5,115 bases of DNA from Pyrinomonadaceae bacterium. Lineage in GTDB: Bacteria > Acidobacteriota > Blastocatellia > Pyrinomonadales > Pyrinomonadaceae. Position 1 is the first letter of the stretch. Every line of letters begins with the position of its first letter. The stretch covers positions 1 to 5,115 of the forward strand of contig JACCTF010000326.1 in NCBI GenBank assembly GCA_013812565.1. Direction: 5' to 3'. Position numbers and translations under genes: made by a program. Shown here one piece after another: positions 1 to 5,115 of the stretch. The notes under the pieces were generated by a model. That model was given only the letters and a program-made list of their open reading frames with translations, was not told where the DNA came from and ran no database searches.

Positions 1-42
1 GCGCTATGCGAACCGCGAACAGGGACACGCCCTGCCCCTACA
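1..42 (-). repeat. Dispersed palindromic repeat, left copy (partial)
   Basis: Read on the minus strand, this segment begins TGTAGGGGCAGGG and continues with TGTCCCTG. It matches the right-end repeat starting at 5060, read on the plus strand. I count 30 identities over 41 aligned bases, including a 12-base and an 8-base exact block. The two copies are therefore inverted relative to each other and enclose all four genes. Both have the layout GGGGCAGGG, short spacer, CCCTG, which can form a hairpin. The family looks like a short dispersed intergenic repeat (REP or MITE-like). The copy runs off the left edge of the window, so its full length is unknown. Confidence 0.6.
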
Positions 43-78
43 TCAATTCCTTGTGGTTGTGCAAGTTGGTACTGTGCG

Positions 79-1488
79 AATCGCTTCATAAGCTTCGTTG
101 CTCTGGTCCTGGTTATCCTCACTCCCAATCTTGTCCAAGTTAAAGCTTATGCCAAAAGAGAGATCCGCTACACAGATGTTCCTTCTTCATTTCATAACTT
201 CCTCAACGAACAGCAGATCAACGAAAACAACTTCGATTCTTTCGTGGCATCGCTTAACCGAAGAACAGCGGAGCGTGAAAGGGTTGGTGAGAGCGACCAC
301 CTGATCTACTTCATCCTGCAATCCGAACGTTTTACTGAGAGGCCCAAGATCGAACCGGCATTGAGCGCCTACGAGTTTGTGCAGAACCTAAATGCACAGG
401 AGAAGGCGCAGTACCTAAGCGAAGCGGCGCGCCTTCCGCCAGTAGAGAGACTGCCCGCATCAGTTTCTGCAAGACTGCATGACTTCATCAATCAGATCGA
501 GAAACCGGCGGATGATGAAAGGCTCGCCTACTTCAAACTCTTTGTTCAGGAAAACAGAAAGCCGTTTCGTTCATCCTTCCAGTACCTTTACGCTCAGTAC
601 GCCCGCGCGATGCGGTTTCTTTACGAGAAAGAGTTTGTCTCACAGGGAATCACTGACCCGCGAGCCGCGACCCGCTACATAGCTTCTCTCTACCAAAACC
701 GTGGGCATAGCACCGACACGCAGATCGAGGCTAACTTCGTCGTGTACATCTCGCTGGCCGCGCTCAAAGCCGAACTAGGATGGGCGCGTCAACTAAACAA
801 CGTTCTCATTGTTGGCCCGGGATTGGATTTCGCGCCGCGAACCGACTTGATTGATGTTATCGACCCGCAAAGTTACCAGCCTTTTGCCGTCGCCGATGCG
901 CTGATTGATTTGAAACTTGCCGACGCCCGTCGCTTGCGAATCCATTGCATAGACATCAACGAGCGGGTGATCGGCTATCTTCGTCGCTTCCCACGGCAGA
1001 ATCCCAAACGGCTCGCGCTTCTATCGGGCGTCGCGGACAGCGAGCGGCAGCCTCTTTCTCCTGAATACAAGCGTTATTTCCAAGCTCTCGGAAAACAGAT
1101 CGGCACGGAGTCGCCGCTCGACGGACTGCCACGGAAGTACCGCAGTCACCTGAAGAAAACGCTGGTGGTCGGCGGGCAAGCGGCCGGTATGGTCAGCGCC
1201 GAAAAGTTGAACATCGTGACCGAGCGCGAAGATTCGTCTACCCGGTATGACTTGGTTGTGGTGACCAACGTTTTTCCTTACTTCAACTCGACCGAGTTAC
1301 TACTGTCGCTTGTAAACATCGAAGCGATGATGGTCAAAGGCGGTTACCTCATCCACAATGAACCGCGGCAGATGCTGTTCTCTTTCTCCAAACTTCTCGA
1401 TCTACCGATGATACATGCCAGAACCGAGTTAATCAGATCAGGCGACCCTTCGCCACTGTATGATGCGGTGTGGGTTCATCGGAAATAA
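79..1488 (+). CDS. Putative exported protein with methyltransferase-like Rossmann domain; 5' end unresolved
   Basis: The first usable start in this frame is GTG at 244 (414 aa), but the frame is open to the window edge and 79-243 reads like genuine protein. It gives a short basic stretch (NRF), a hydrophobic run SFVALVLVIL and a possible cleavage site VKAYA/KRE, i.e. a signal peptide, then a charged soluble sequence. No in-frame ATG, GTG or TTG exists between 43 and 243, so the start is uncertain: a rare codon, a lost start or a small indel. Numbering from GTG 244, residues 1-180 are mostly helical with no family I recognise. Residues 185-200 (VLIVGPGLDF) resemble the SAM-binding first motif. 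Residues 232-246 (HCIDINERVIGYL) fit the acidic end of strand 2. Residues 335-374 (YDLVVVTNVFPYF, then VKGGYLIHNEP) fit methyltransferase motifs IV-VI and recall CheR-type enzymes. Substrate unknown. Export of a SAM-type fold would be odd, so the domain may be non-catalytic or the N-terminus a membrane anchor. It stands alone, with a repeat array 6 bp after the stop. Confidence 0.7.
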   Translation, partial: NRFISFVALVLVILTPNLVQVKAYAKREIRYTDVPSSFHNFLNEQQINENNFDSFVASLNRRTAERERVGESDHLIYFILQSERFTERPKIEPALSAYEFVQNLNAQEKAQYLSEAARLPPVERLPASVSARLHDFINQIEKPADDERLAYFKLFVQENRKPFRSSFQYLYAQYARAMRFLYEKEFVSQGITDPRAATRYIASLYQNRGHSTDTQIEANFVVYISLAALKAELGWARQLNNVLIVGPGLDFAPRTDLIDVIDPQSYQPFAVADALIDLKLADARRLRIHCIDINERVIGYLRRFPRQNPKRLALLSGVADSERQPLSPEYKRYFQALGKQIGTESPLDGLPRKYRSHLKKTLVVGGQAAGMVSAEKLNIVTEREDSSTRYDLVVVTNVFPYFNSTELLLSLVNIEAMMVKGGYLIHNEPRQMLFSFSKLLDLPMIHARTELIRSGDPSPLYDAVWVHRK

Positions 1489-1494
1489 ACTTAA

Positions 1495-1582
1495 GAGTTC
1501 GGGGTTTGAGGTGCAGAGTGCGGAGTTAAAAAGCAGGGTCGCGGCCAGCAACCCCGTACTCCGAACTCAGCACTTTGAACTC
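1495..1582. repeat. Degenerate 7-bp repeat array in inverted orientation
   Basis: From 1495 to 1529 the sequence divides into five consecutive heptamers close to GAGTTCG (GAGTTCG, GGGTTTG, AGGTGCA, GAGTGCG, GAGTTAA). From 1548 to 1582 five more lie in register on the opposite strand (GAGTTCA, AAGTGCT, GAGTTCG, GAGTACG, GGGTTGC when read on the minus strand). An 18-bp centre separates the arms. Segment 1495-1506 is complementary to 1550-1561 at 11 of 12 positions, so the transcript could fold into a long imperfect hairpin. It begins 6 bp after the upstream stop codon and may act as a transcript end or stabiliser. There is no T-run, so it is not a classical terminator. Confidence 0.6.
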
Positions 1583-1811
1583 CTCCGAGTTGCTAGTTTC
1601 CCGGCGGTTGTTCATGTTACTATCGGCGCGAAACAGCCGCCATTCCGAAGCAGTTCTTTCGAGTCTCTTGCGCTCGCATCCAAAGTGCTAATGCTGTTTA
1701 GACGTGTTGCGAACCTTGAAGATTGAAACGGTTAAATGCGGAGTTTCCTCGAACGCGAAAGGCACTCGGCTCTCACCTGTATTCACAGCTTTATATCACT
1801 TCTGCTTTTCT
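1583..1811. other. Non-coding spacer upstream of the SUMF1-fold gene
   Basis: I see no credible gene here: the short open frame that crosses it also runs through the repeat array and has no family-like sequence. The content is a hairpin at 1603-1641 and an AT-rich TTATAT at 1791-1796 that could serve as a -10 element about 27 bp before the start codon. No good -35 element lies 16-18 bp upstream of it. The promoter of the next gene is presumably in this spacer but I cannot place it. Confidence 0.4.
1603..1641 (+). other. Potential RNA hairpin in the 5' region of the SUMF1-fold gene
   Basis: GGCGGTTGTT at 1603-1612 pairs with AACAGCCGCC at 1632-1641. All ten positions pair in RNA, nine as Watson-Crick pairs and one as G-U. 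The loop is 19 nt. There is no following U-tract. It lies about 180 bp upstream of the next start codon, so it may belong to a long leader or may be unrelated. Confidence 0.35.
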
Positions 1812-1817
1812 GAGGGG
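1812..1817 (+). promoter_or_regulatory. Ribosome binding site deciding the ATG 1823 start
   Basis: GAGGGG ends 5 nt before ATG at 1823, a good Shine-Dalgarno match and spacing. The immediately preceding in-frame TTG (1820) is too close to this site, so ATG 1823 is preferred. Confidence 0.65.
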
Positions 1818-1822
1818 TTTTG

Positions 1823-2899
1823 ATGATCGGATGGCATCGCTTATTGTTGATTGGCTTCCTACCTTGTAGTCTTGTCCTCGCATTGTGGAGTTCGCTTGAG
1901 CATAACCTTGTCGCTGTCTCGGCACAGTCCCCCGCGGCATCAACGCAGGCCGCCGCACCTTCGCAATCACAACCGCCGGAGATAAAGCCCTACGTCGAGA
2001 CAATTCCGGGAACCGAAGTTAAGTTCGAGATGATCCCGATTCCGGGCGGAGCGTTTCAGATGGGAAGCCCCCAAACGGAGGCGAACCGTGGCGCGGATGA
2101 AGGACCACCACACGAAGTCACAATCCGCCCGTTCTGGATGGGCAAGACCGAAGTCACGTGGAACGAGTACGACATCTTCGCTTTCAAACAGAACATCAAG
2201 AAATCTCAAACAACACCGACCGCAGGGAAGGGGCAGCCCGTCGACGCGCTGACGCAGCCGACCCCGCCGTATGCCGATGAAACCTTCGGCCTGGGCCGCG
2301 AAGGGCAGCCCGTCATCAGCATCACTCACCATGCCGCGATGGAGTATTGCCGTTGGCTGTCCGCCAAGACCGGCAAAACATACCGCCTGCCTACCGAAGC
2401 CGAGTGGGAATACGCTGCTCGCGCCGGTACTAAAACGGCTTACTCCTTCGGCGACGAGCCTGCAAAACTGGGCGAGCATGGGTGGTTCTTAGATAACGCT
2501 GACGGCAAACCGCAGAAGGTCGGGATGAAGAAACCCAACGCCTTCGGGTTGTATGACATGCACGGCAACGTCGCCGAGTGGGTTGTGGACTACTATAGCA
2601 AAGATTTCTACGGTAAGGCCGCGGCAGGCGCGGTGAATCCTTTCTTACCACCGACAGAGAAGCGGTATCCGAACGTGGTGCGGGGCGGATCGTGGGATGA
2701 TGAAGCGCCGATTTTGCGCAGTGCGGCGCGGCGCGCCTCCAATCATCAATGGAGCAAGCGCGATCCGCAACAACCGCAGAGCATCTGGTGGCACACGGAG
2801 GCGATCATGGTCGGCTTTCGCATCGTCCGCCCGCTCGAAGATCAGGACAACTTGAAGGGCTTGCGCTCGAAGGTAACGAAAGAGAGTCCTAACTATTAG
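1823..2899 (+). CDS. Exported SUMF1/FGE-fold protein lacking catalytic cysteines
   Basis: The 358-residue product has an N-terminal signal peptide (hydrophobic core LLLIGFLPCSLVLALW, likely cleavage after VSA near residue 34). A Pro/Gln/Ala-rich linker follows to about residue 55, then a full SUMF1-type domain. Landmarks are PGGAFQMGS (74-82), the RLPTEAEWEYAARAG core (188-202), GLYDMHGNVAEW (242-253), RGGSW (287-291) and a terminal VGFRIVRPL. True formylglycine-generating enzymes carry two copper-binding cysteines shortly after RGGSW. Here that segment reads DDEAPILRSAARR and has none, so sulfatase activation is unlikely. A Thr/Pro-rich insert at about 125-160 (containing TQPTPPYADETFG) and the late WWHTEA motif fit a subfamily I recall from Planctomycetota, Bacteroidota and Acidobacteriota. 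Its role is unknown; binding or scaffolding outside the cytoplasm is an inference. The FLPC tetrad is a poor lipobox because proline precedes the cysteine. The stop codon overlaps the possible left edge of a cassette. Confidence 0.9.
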   Translation: MIGWHRLLLIGFLPCSLVLALWSSLEHNLVAVSAQSPAASTQAAAPSQSQPPEIKPYVETIPGTEVKFEMIPIPGGAFQMGSPQTEANRGADEGPPHEVTIRPFWMGKTEVTWNEYDIFAFKQNIKKSQTTPTAGKGQPVDALTQPTPPYADETFGLGREGQPVISITHHAAMEYCRWLSAKTGKTYRLPTEAEWEYAARAGTKTAYSFGDEPAKLGEHGWFLDNADGKPQKVGMKKPNAFGLYDMHGNVAEWVVDYYSKDFYGKAAAGAVNPFLPPTEKRYPNVVRGGSWDDEAPILRSAARRASNHQWSKRDPQQPQSIWWHTEAIMVGFRIVRPLEDQDNLKGLRSKVTKESPNY

Positions 2900-2926
2900 A
2901 CGCTCATCTTCCTCGGTACATAGCTG

Positions 2927-2935
2927 TGCTATGAT
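2927..2935 (+). promoter_or_regulatory. Extended -10 promoter of the Uma2-family gene
   Basis: TGCTATGAT contains TATGAT, one mismatch from TATAAT, preceded by the TGn extension. This type can work without a strong -35, and the -35 region (TCTTCC at 2907-2912) is weak. Transcription would begin near 2942, giving a leader of about 42 nt before ATG 2984. Confidence 0.45.
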
Positions 2936-2945
2936 CAAAATGATC
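2933..2945. promoter_or_regulatory. Perfect 13-bp palindrome overlapping the -10 and start site
   Basis: GATCA, AAA, TGATC form a perfect inverted repeat that overlaps the 3' half of the -10 element and the predicted transcription start. The position suits a repressor operator. The half-sites are short, so a chance origin is possible and no regulator is encoded nearby. Confidence 0.25.
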
Positions 2946-2983
2946 TTGAGCGATTCGTAAGATGTGATGCCAAGTGAGGAAGT

Positions 2984-3548
2984 ATGTCAGTTCAACTTGA
3001 GCGGCATTATTTTAATGTTAGCGAGTTCTCCCGCATGGGTGAGGTCGGTATCTTCTCAGAAGATGATCGTGTTGAACTAATCGAAGGCGAGATCGTCAAG
3101 ATGAGTTCGATTGGTAGCCGTCATGCGGCATGTGTAGATCGCACAAATAAGCTGCTGAACCGTTTAGCCGGTCAAATGGTCATCATTCGAGTACAAAACC
3201 CGATCGTTCTTGATGAATACTCGGAGCCACAGCCTGACATTACGTTGCTGCGAACAAAAGCTGATTTTTACGCGCAAGCGCATCCTACTCCGGCAGACAT
3301 ATTGTTAGTTGTAGAAGTAGCTGACAGCACTGTCGAGTCTGACCGCAAGGTGAAGGTGCCGCTTTACGCGCGGGCGGGTATCCCGCAGACGCTCGTGGTA
3401 AACCTGCCTGCCGACCTTGATCGAGAGTTACGCCGAGCCTGTCGGCGGCGTGTACCAGAAGATACAACATGCCGGACGCGGTGAGTCTGTAGAGATCGCC
3501 GAGCTTCCTGGCCTTGCGCTTTCTGTTGATGCAATTCTTGGCGGCTGA
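2984..3548 (+). pseudogene. Uma2-family (DUF820) putative endonuclease, frameshifted
   Basis: The start ATG follows GAGGA (2976-2980) at a short 3-nt spacing. The N-terminal frame encodes a typical Uma2 protein of the PD-(D/E)XK fold: VELIEGE (30-36), PQPD (82-85), LLVVEVAD (107-114), then DRKVKVPLYARAGIP (120-134). The acidic residues and lysines expected for the nuclease site (D85, E111, K122/K124) are present. After LPADL (residue 145, codon CTT at 3416) the reading becomes unlike the family and stops at 3482-3484, giving 166 aa. The +1 frame from 3417 restores a classic Uma2 C-terminus, IESYAEPVGGVYQ then ELPGLALSVDAILGG, with stop at 3546-3548. Removing one T at 3417-3418 gives a 187-residue protein, the normal family length. 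It could be a real pseudogene, a shortened but active protein, or a sequencing error. Uma2 proteins are annotated as endonucleases by fold; their cellular role is poorly known. Confidence 0.85.
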
Positions 3549-3549
3549 A

Positions 3550-3612
3550 CGGTTGAGCGCGGCATCTAACACGCGGTTTGAGCAGACTCGCTTTTAGCCC
3601 GCCGCTCAACCG
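3550..3612. repeat. Perfect 10-bp inverted repeat after the Uma2 stop
   Basis: CGGTTGAGCG at 3550-3559 is the exact reverse complement of CGCTCAACCG at 3603-3612, with 43 bp between. A near-copy of the left arm, CGGTTTGAGC at 3574-3583, lies inside and can pair with the same right arm, giving two alternative folds. It starts at the second base after the repaired Uma2 stop codon. It may end the Uma2 transcript, although no U-run follows. Confidence 0.55.
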
Positions 3613-3623
3613 CCGCGATAAAG
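3564..3623 (+). other. attC-like site (integron cassette recombination site), degenerate
   Basis: ATCTAAC (3564-3570) matches the attC R'' consensus RYYYAAC exactly. Then come a 2-nt spacer, GCGGTTTGAGC (3573-3583), a 20-nt loop and GCTCAACCGC (3604-3613). These arms pair fully except for one unpaired T, and attC arms characteristically carry extrahelical bases. The expected R' box GTTRRRY would fall at 3617-3623, where GATAAAG matches 5 of 7 but loses the first T of the crossover triplet. Length (60 bp) and position just downstream of a single ORF fit a cassette end. With no second attC and no integrase in view, this may be a relic or a coincidental palindrome. Confidence 0.3.
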
Positions 3624-3687
3624 CTTTAAACTACTGCGGACGCTGCCATCTCTTACGTCCGTCCTCGTCCACCAACTTTTTATGATC

Positions 3688-3695
3688 GAAGGGAG
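3688..3695 (+). promoter_or_regulatory. Ribosome binding site deciding the ATG 3706 start
   Basis: GAAGGGAG ends 10 nt before ATG 3706. The upstream in-frame ATG at 3682 is preceded by CAACTTTTT with no Shine-Dalgarno match, so 3706 is preferred. The spacing is slightly long. Confidence 0.55.
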
Positions 3696-3705
3696 TAAAG
3701 ATTCG

Positions 3706-5007
3706 ATGACCAAAGCAGATGATGCACAACAAACGGGTTCTTCACGCCGTGACTTTCTGAAGACTTCGACCGCTGCTGCGGTCGGGACGACGCTCGCGGC
3801 TTCCATGAACTTTATTCCGGGCGCGTATGCCCAGGGCAGCGATGAAATCCGCGTCGGCGTGATCGGCTGCGGCGGACGCGGCTCCGGCGCAATCCGCAAC
3901 ATTTTGGACGCCGACAAAGGCGTCAAGATCGTTGCGGTCGGTGATGCCTTCAAAGACCGGCTCGAAGGTAACTTAGGTAAAATCAAACAGAAGTATGGAG
4001 ACAGAATTGACGTTCCGGCGGATCGTCAGTTCGTCGGCCTTGATGCTTACGAGAAGGTGATCGCCTCAAACGCCAACTACATCATTCTCGCCACCCCGCC
4101 CGGCTTCCGTCCGCAACACCTCAAAGCCGCCATCGCCGCCGGCAAAAATATCTTCACTGAAAAACCCGTCGCCGTTGATGGCCCCGGCATACGCACGGTG
4201 ATGGCCGCTTACGAAGAAGCAAAGACCAAAGGACTCGCCATCGCCGCCGGCACGCAGCGGCGTCACCAAGCCGGGTATATCGAAACGATGAAGCAGGTTC
4301 ATGACGGCGCAATCGGTGACATCGTCGCCGCGCGCTGCTACTGGAATCAGGGAGGTTTGTGGAAGAACGACCGTCAAGCATCGTGGAGCGACCTCGAATG
4401 GCAGATGCGCAACTGGCTCTACTTCACCTGGCTCTCCGGCGATCACATCACTGAGCAGCACGTTCACAACCTCGATGTGATTAACTGGGCGATGAAAGGC
4501 CATCCCACACGGGCCGTCGGCATGGGTGGCCGTCAGGCGAGAACCGATGCCGCCTACGGTCACATCTATGATCACTTCACCGTGGATTACGAGTACGAGA
4601 ACGGCATGCACCTGCTGAGCATGTGCCGCCAGATCGACGGCACACACAAGGATGTCTCCGAGGCGCTGACCGGCAACAAAGGTAAAGTCTCGTTCAAGAA
4701 CGGCTACACCATCACCGGCGAGAAAACCTGGCGCTACCCGCGCGACAAGGACGACACCGATCCGTACGTGCAGGAGCACATCGATTTGATTGCGAGCATC
4801 CGCGCCGCTAAGCCGATCAACGAACTCAAGCAAGTCGCGGAAAGCACGCTGACCGCGATCATGGGACGCATGTCGTCTTATACGGGTCAGGAAGTCACTT
4901 GGGAACAGGCGCTTAACTCCAAAGAAAGCATCGTTCCTGAGAAACTCGCTTTTGGTCCAATGCCTGTGCCGCCTGTCGCGATACCAGGGAAGACCGAACT
5001 CGTTTAA
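3706..5007 (+). CDS. Tat-exported Gfo/Idh/MocA-family NAD(P)-dependent oxidoreductase
   Basis: The 433-residue protein starts with a twin-arginine signal: SRRDFLK at 13-19, an Ala/Thr-rich hydrophobic stretch and a probable cleavage after AYA (42). The N-terminal Rossmann domain follows: IRVGVIGCGGRG (48-59) is the dinucleotide-binding loop, D80 ends strand 2 (VAVGD), ATPP (129-132) closes the cofactor pocket, and TEKPVA (151-156) holds the family lysine K153. The C-terminal alpha/beta domain carries ITEQHVHNLD (248-257). There E250 and H254 align with the D(x3)H catalytic pattern, with Glu replacing the usual Asp. Such enzymes oxidise or reduce sugars, inositols or related polyols, and some act as glycosidases (GH109). 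The substrate cannot be told here. Tat export fits folding around a tightly held nucleotide in the cytoplasm. An alternative start at 3682 would add 8 residues. Tandem stops TAA TAG end the gene. The promoter is presumably in 3614-3690, but I see no convincing boxes. The window's SUMF1-fold gene, 800 bp upstream, also encodes an exported protein and may be a partner. Confidence 0.92.
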   Translation: MTKADDAQQTGSSRRDFLKTSTAAAVGTTLAASMNFIPGAYAQGSDEIRVGVIGCGGRGSGAIRNILDADKGVKIVAVGDAFKDRLEGNLGKIKQKYGDRIDVPADRQFVGLDAYEKVIASNANYIILATPPGFRPQHLKAAIAAGKNIFTEKPVAVDGPGIRTVMAAYEEAKTKGLAIAAGTQRRHQAGYIETMKQVHDGAIGDIVAARCYWNQGGLWKNDRQASWSDLEWQMRNWLYFTWLSGDHITEQHVHNLDVINWAMKGHPTRAVGMGGRQARTDAAYGHIYDHFTVDYEYENGMHLLSMCRQIDGTHKDVSEALTGNKGKVSFKNGYTITGEKTWRYPRDKDDTDPYVQEHIDLIASIRAAKPINELKQVAESTLTAIMGRMSSYTGQEVTWEQALNSKESIVPEKLAFGPMPVPPVAIPGKTELV

Positions 5008-5026
5008 TAGAACTCTTGGGCGAGGG

Positions 5027-5047
5027 GGGCGAACTTTTCCTTCGCCC
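5027..5047 (+). terminator. Hairpin after the oxidoreductase gene, possible weak terminator
   Basis: GGGCGAA (5027-5033) and TTCGCCC (5041-5047) form a perfect 7-bp stem with a 7-nt loop, 19 bp after the stop. A second GGGCGA at 5018 can compete for the same right arm. No U-tract follows, so intrinsic termination would be inefficient. Confidence 0.4.
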
Positions 5048-5059
5048 GTACGCAAGGAC

Positions 5060-5115
5060 TGTAGGGGCAGGGGTTGTCCCTGCCCGTGGTGCGAGAAGCC
5101 GGGGCAGGGACAACC
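5060..5115 (+). repeat. Dispersed palindromic repeat, right copy (runs off the edge)
   Basis: GGGCAGGG (5065-5072) and CCCTGCCC (5078-5085) form a perfect 8-bp stem with a GTTGT loop. In addition, 5072-5085 is the exact reverse complement of 5102-5115 (14 bp, 16-bp spacer), so two alternative hairpins compete. The start (TGTAGGGGCAGGG) matches the left-edge repeat in inverted orientation. The element continues beyond the window. It looks like a member of a short intergenic repeat family; no coding sequence is evident. Confidence 0.65.

Noticed and set aside
1495..1582. CRISPR-like array
   Set aside because: Units are 7 bp, contiguous, degenerate and inverted, with no spacers and no cas genes in the window.
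1460..1726. 88-codon plus-strand open frame
   Set aside because: It overlaps the end of the methyltransferase-like gene and then runs through the heptamer repeat array. The composition is repeat-driven and non-protein-like.
1823..1870. Lipoprotein signal for the SUMF1-fold protein
   Set aside because: The cysteine in FLPC is preceded by proline, which does not fit a lipobox. An ordinary cleavage after VSA fits better.
1967..2479. 170-codon minus-strand open frame
   Set aside because: It is antisense to the SUMF1-fold gene, whose motifs on the plus strand are unmistakable. No ribosome binding site or recognisable domain was seen.
2887..2893. A second attC (RYYYAAC at TCCTAAC) just left of the putative cassette
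   Set aside because: The first base does not fit, it lies only 2 bp from TTAGAC, and there are no stem arms between. It is part of the SUMF1 coding end.
3413..3422. Programmed frameshift at CTT in the Uma2 gene, similar to prfB
   Set aside because: There is no stop codon or slow codon directly after CTT and no upstream Shine-Dalgarno-like stimulator. The family is not known to use frameshifting.
4066..5055. Long (329-codon) open frame on the minus strand
   Set aside because: It lies entirely antisense to the clear Gfo/Idh/MocA gene and its translation has no family motifs. It arises from the GC-skewed codon use of the real gene.

Overview
The window reads as chromosomal DNA of a free-living, moderately GC-rich bacterium. 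It carries a SUMF1-fold protein of a cysteine-less type, a Uma2-family nuclease gene and a Tat-exported Gfo/Idh/MocA oxidoreductase, together with short degenerate palindromic repeats between genes. This mix is common in Acidobacteriota (Blastocatellia), Planctomycetota and neighbouring phyla. I lean towards Acidobacteriota with low confidence, because no rRNA or marker gene is present.

All four genes are on the + strand. (1) About 79-1488: a protein with a putative N-terminal signal peptide and a C-terminal Rossmann region resembling SAM-dependent methyltransferases. Its true start codon cannot be identified, and a dispersed palindromic repeat lies just upstream. (2) 1489-1822: non-coding, holding a degenerate 7-bp repeat array in inverted orientation and a second hairpin. 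(3) 1823-2899: an exported SUMF1/FGE-fold protein without the catalytic cysteines. (4) 2900-2983: a short promoter region with an extended -10 and an overlapping palindrome. (5) 2984-3548: a Uma2-family gene broken by a one-base frameshift. (6) 3549-3705: inverted repeats, including a roughly 60-bp structure that resembles an integron attC site. (7) 3706-5007: a Tat-secreted Gfo/Idh/MocA oxidoreductase. (8) 5008-5115: a hairpin and a dense palindromic repeat related to the one at the left edge, in opposite orientation.

The gaps between genes (334, 84 and 157 bp) and the structured DNA in them argue against one operon. The SUMF1 protein and the oxidoreductase are both predicted to be exported and may be functional partners, with the Uma2 gene as a later arrival between them. 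The most interesting reading is that 2896-3617 is a decayed gene cassette: it starts TTAGAC, carries one Uma2 ORF and ends in an attC-like fold. That is a hypothesis, not a demonstration. No defence system, CRISPR array, transposase, integrase, tRNA or rRNA is visible.
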